A stretch of 64,000 nucleotides of DNA from Hyaloscypha bicolor E (Eukaryota; Ascomycota; Leotiomycetes; Helotiales; Hyaloscyphaceae): NCBI RefSeq assembly GCF_002865645.1, contig NW_020194685.1:186001-250000 (forward strand). Reading direction: 5' to 3'. A model generated the notes under the pieces. It saw only the letters and a list, made by a program, of their open reading frames with translations, did no database searches and was not told the DNA's origin. How positions within the stretch are numbered: position 1 is the first letter of the stretch; every line of letters starts with the position of its first letter. Both the position numbers and the translations under genes were made by a program. Below are positions 61,429-64,000 of this stretch, in pieces.

Positions 61429-61535
61429 ATCTAGCTTCCTCTGGTAAGGTGCTTGTAATCCCTGTCTAGCGAACCAGGGGTTGAAACATTCACAATGAGT
61501 TTTAAGGGGAGCCGATTTTGTTAGCGACTGTAAAG
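61429..61535 (-). repeat. Right terminal inverted repeat
   Basis: Partner of 57900-58006. It lies about 215 bp upstream of the NLR start codon, so the presumed promoter of the NLR would be partly made of this repeat. Confidence 0.75.
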
Positions 61536-62007
61536 TGTTGAAATTGGTACGCTACCATAGCTAGCTTACCAGTCCTTCCAGCACCAGGTTCAACCACTAA
61601 TTTAGGGTTCTCCACTCTCATTTGTCATGCGTCACTCGCCAAGCTTACCAAGCTTACTAGTATATCGTCATTTTGATTACCTTTGGTTTATCAGCTGATT
61701 GATAATGTATCGGAGAAAGCGGGTTCGGCATCACCGGTATCGCCGAAGGGTAATGGGAATAAATCCCTTACTTTGGACACTTTTCCTCTGTTTCCAGAAC
61801 TCACTCTTCTGTATCTAGTCATTCTGCAGTCTGTCAACCTTCAATAAATCGATTTTTCCATTATAAATCGATTACTTTTCAATATAAAGCATTAGATAAT
61901 CAACCACAAATTCCAATTTATATAGACCGAGATATTGAGTATAATAAAGTCCGAAATCAGCTTCAGTTCCGAACATTCTAACTTATCGTTTTTGTTTGGG
62001 TGCGGTA
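61536..62007. other. Intergenic DNA
   Basis: GC-normal to AT-rich DNA without recognised coding content. It includes AAGCTTACCAAGCTTACTAG and an imperfect direct repeat ATCGATTTTTCC...ATAAATCGATTAC around 61849. Confidence 0.4.
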
Positions 62008-62200
62008 GCAGATGTGGCTTTCTTAGAAGAGGTTACAAAAGTGTGGAGCAAAAACTGGCTGCTTAATAAAAGAGGATGCAAAAGTGTAGCGCAGAAACTG
62101 GCTTCTTGGAAAAAGGTGTGACAGCTGATGTGGCCCCCCTGGAAGAGGATGCAAAAGTATGGCGCAAAAACTGGCTGCTTTGGTTCTGACCACCGTTGCC
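62008..62200 (+). repeat. Imperfect tandem repeat encoding ADVAxLEEx(A/T)KVWxKNWLL
   Basis: Three related units: GAAGAGGTTACAAAAGTG..., AAGAGGATGCAAAAGTG... and GAAGAGGATGCAAAAGTA..., each followed by G(A/C)GCA(A/G)AAACTGGCT(G/T)CTT. Units 1 and 3 (from about 62008 and 62123) encode closely similar peptides, ADVAFLEEVTKVWSKNWLL and ADVAPLEEDAKVWRKNWLL; the middle unit is out of frame with a stop. It looks like a relic of a repeat-containing protein gene. The ATG frame at 62159-62446 starts in another frame of unit 3 and is probably not a gene. Confidence 0.5.
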
Positions 62201-62484
62201 GGGATTTTACTAATAGATAGCGTGGCGGTGAGACGTTTTATTACTTTTTATAGCCCTCCCCCGGCGCTTCTAAAATTATGTTACAAGCTTGGGAATATCA
62301 TGCCTCCCATTCCTTTCTTATTTATACCATACGAGCGGCATATTCGTCCCGCAAGAGCGTCTCGGATAGCAACTTTTACTTCTAGCCATAATAATTATGG
62401 ATTCTCTATATTAAATAGAGCGGCTATGAATAAGGCAATAATTTAAGATAAAGAGTAAGAAGACGGTAAAGGAGAGGAATATAT

Positions 62485-62700
62485 AGTAATAGAGAAGAAA
62501 AGAGAGGCTTTTTTATAAAGCCTATAAGATAGTAGAGTTCTATAATTATTAGGTTGCTATTACTCTTTATAATCCTAACTTAGGAGAATATTATATGTTT
62601 AAGTTAGTAAACTCACTAATATAGCCACCGTTATTTAAGTAGATTATAGGTTACTAGATATTACTATATATATTAAGATATAGCTAACCCGGTAGTAAAT
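62485..62700 (+). pseudogene. MADS-box-like DNA-binding domain fossil
   Basis: A plus-strand frame reads RRKERLFYKAYKIVEFYNY, a stop where Gln fits, then VAITLYNPNLGEYYMFK. This matches the order of a fungal SRF-type MADS domain: basic R.K..LF.KAYE, then a D/N-x-V-x-(I/L) strand and G-x-Y-x-F. Downstream PPLFK resembles the WPP motif after fungal MADS-like domains. RIP stops prevent expression. Beyond 62700 the frame continues without recognisable domains. Confidence 0.4.
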
Positions 62701-64000
62701 AAAGAGTAATAAGACCCTATAGCTTAGGCTTCCTGACTATTATAAATAGCGAAATATCTAATACGAAGTCTTATTAGGAGAAGACAATAAGGGCTTAGTA
62801 ACTAGCTCGGCTACCTATACTAATATGTCTCCTCTATTAGTATTACCTATATTCTATAAACCTCTATTAGTATCCAGGAATAAATCGGTAAATAATACTA
62901 GAGAGGTAATATAAGAGTTATATCTTCCGTTTATTATACCTGTATTATATAGCTTCTTTAGCCTATTTTATTAGTAGATTTAAATATAGAAGAAAAAAAC
63001 AATATTATTTAGAAGTTAGGTTTAGGATAGATATTTATTAAGATAAGAATATTTATTAAGGCTTCTCTATATTAATAGCCTCCTAGTACTATTTTAGGGT
63101 TATAAAAGAAATAAAATAGTATTTATTTAAGTATATAAAAAAGAAACTTTATAATAGGCGGTATTTTATATTATATTTTATAAAATAGATTATATAAAGG
63201 CATACTTATATAATAGAAATAATATGTTATCTAAAAGATAAACTATAAATAATTAACTATTTAGCAAGATCCCAAGAACTATATTAATAAAATAGTAATT
63301 ATTATACCTGGTTCTAGTAAATAAGCTTAAAGCTAGGTAAAGGAACTAAGTAGTATATTTAAATTAGTACTTTTTAAGTAAGAAAAATATATAGTATATT
63401 TATTCTGGAATTAGGAGGCTAGTTTATTAAGATTAAGAATTATTTTTCTTTATAGCTTTTTATAATATCTTAAATATATTTGAATTATCTATAGACTTTA
63501 GTAATAATTAATTAATAGATATTACAGGAAAATATATTACTATTACTTATATCTATTAACTATTAGTAATATCTATAATAGAAAGTATAAATAAGAAACT
63601 AATCTCAAATTCCAGTTCTAGTTTCTAATTACTAATTTCCAGTTTTTAATATATACTTGCCTTACTAAAGATAGATATTAGTATTAGCCCTAACTTACAA
63701 ATTATAATTTTAGTAGCTGACCTAGTTAGTCTTTTCTTATGGTTTTTATAGCTAAGCTTACCGAGAATTTAAGTATTATTTAGGTTTTTCCTATATTATA
63801 TAAATGAATTTAATTCCCTGCCTAATACTTACTCTTTTCCTTCTTAAGAAAGAAGAAAATTCTAAGTTAAGTTAGTAATCTAAATTTGAATTACCTTTAT
63901 CTATTATTATAAAACTAAATATATATATAATATTATATAATATTCGTTCCTATATAGTAGATAACCTAGTATACTAGAAAATTAGATAAATTTTAATATT
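62701..64000. repeat. AT-rich RIP block, right edge
   Basis: Nearly pure A+T with TpA excess. A plus-strand frame interrupted by Gln/Trp-type stops can be followed for several hundred codons, probably part of the same fossil gene or an element that runs past the window end. No named domain. Confidence 0.5.

Larger units (their letters stand above)
57900..61535. mobile_element. 3.6-kb unit with 107-bp terminal inverted repeats enclosing an NLR gene
   Basis: Left end 57900-58006 and right end 61429-61535 are inverted copies. The outer 30 bp differ by one transition and one single-base gap (CTTTACAGTCGCTAAC(G/A)AAATCGGC...). Similarity continues inwards through AAACTCA, TCGCTA.ACAGGGAT and CTTA.CAGA to GCTAGAT. 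The termini read TA|CAGTCGC...GCGACTG|TA, consistent with a pogo/Fot1-like (Tc1-mariner) element and its TA target duplication. No DDE transposase is seen inside; instead the whole NLR gene (58311-61214) lies between the repeats. Alternative: two independent insertions in opposite orientation. Confidence 0.6.

Noticed and set aside
62159..62446. 95-codon ATG frame with a hydrophobic start
   Set aside because: It begins in an alternative frame of a tandem peptide repeat and runs into RIP-type DNA; the apparent signal peptide is probably coincidental.

Overview
The window looks like a chromosome of a filamentous ascomycete (Pezizomycotina). Short spliceosomal introns of about 46-87 nt are visible, with GTxxxx donors, CTAAC/CTGAC-like branch sites and YAG acceptors. 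Protein families are typically fungal: a GT32 Och1-like mannosyltransferase, an NB-ARC/TPR NLR, an APSES-plus-C2H2 regulator, a PAQR/IZH protein and Ty1/copia and Ty3/gypsy retrotransposons. Most of the window has been overwritten by repeat-induced point mutation (RIP). CpA and TpG are almost gone, TpA is saturated, and fossil reading frames are broken mainly by CAA/CAG to TAA/TAG and TGG to TAG changes rather than by indels. No species is claimed.

Layout. 1-3770 is an AT-rich RIP block with simple repeats. 3929-8931 is a complete but dead copia element on the minus strand, with 350/314-bp LTRs and a near-perfect 5-bp target duplication. 8932-10690 is a GC-normal island with one small secreted cysteine-rich protein whose ATG seems to be made only by splicing. 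10690-12000 is AT-rich. 12000-16850 is a second island with a GT32 glycosyltransferase, a divergent Ser/Thr-rich single-pass membrane protein, and two small inverted-repeat elements. 16855-54950 is a 38-kb RIP block. It holds a minus-strand gypsy element (about 18765-26046), then a giant 13-kb gypsy element (26191-47042) into which a younger 7.8-kb chromodomain gypsy element inserted (32537-40360, perfect TTATT duplication), then fossils including a possible DUF3435-type recombinase and a recognisable PAQR (haemolysin III/adiponectin receptor) gene.

55000-62450 is a third island. It has an APSES/KilA-N + C2H2 gene (minus strand, apparently frameshifted) and a decaying hydrolase-NB-ARC-TPR NLR (minus strand). 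The NLR lies entirely between two 107-bp inverted repeats ending TA-CAGTCGC...GCGACTG-TA, the form of a pogo/Tc1-mariner-like transposon end. The final 1.5 kb returns to RIP-type sequence and contains a MADS-box-like fossil.

The points most worth following are the NLR inside transposon-like termini, the splice-generated start codon at 9919/9973, the giant gypsy element with about 4.6 kb of extra coding capacity between integrase and its 3' LTR, and host-gene fossils (PAQR, MADS-like) kept in one reading frame inside RIP-destroyed DNA. All translations were made by eye and no database search was possible.
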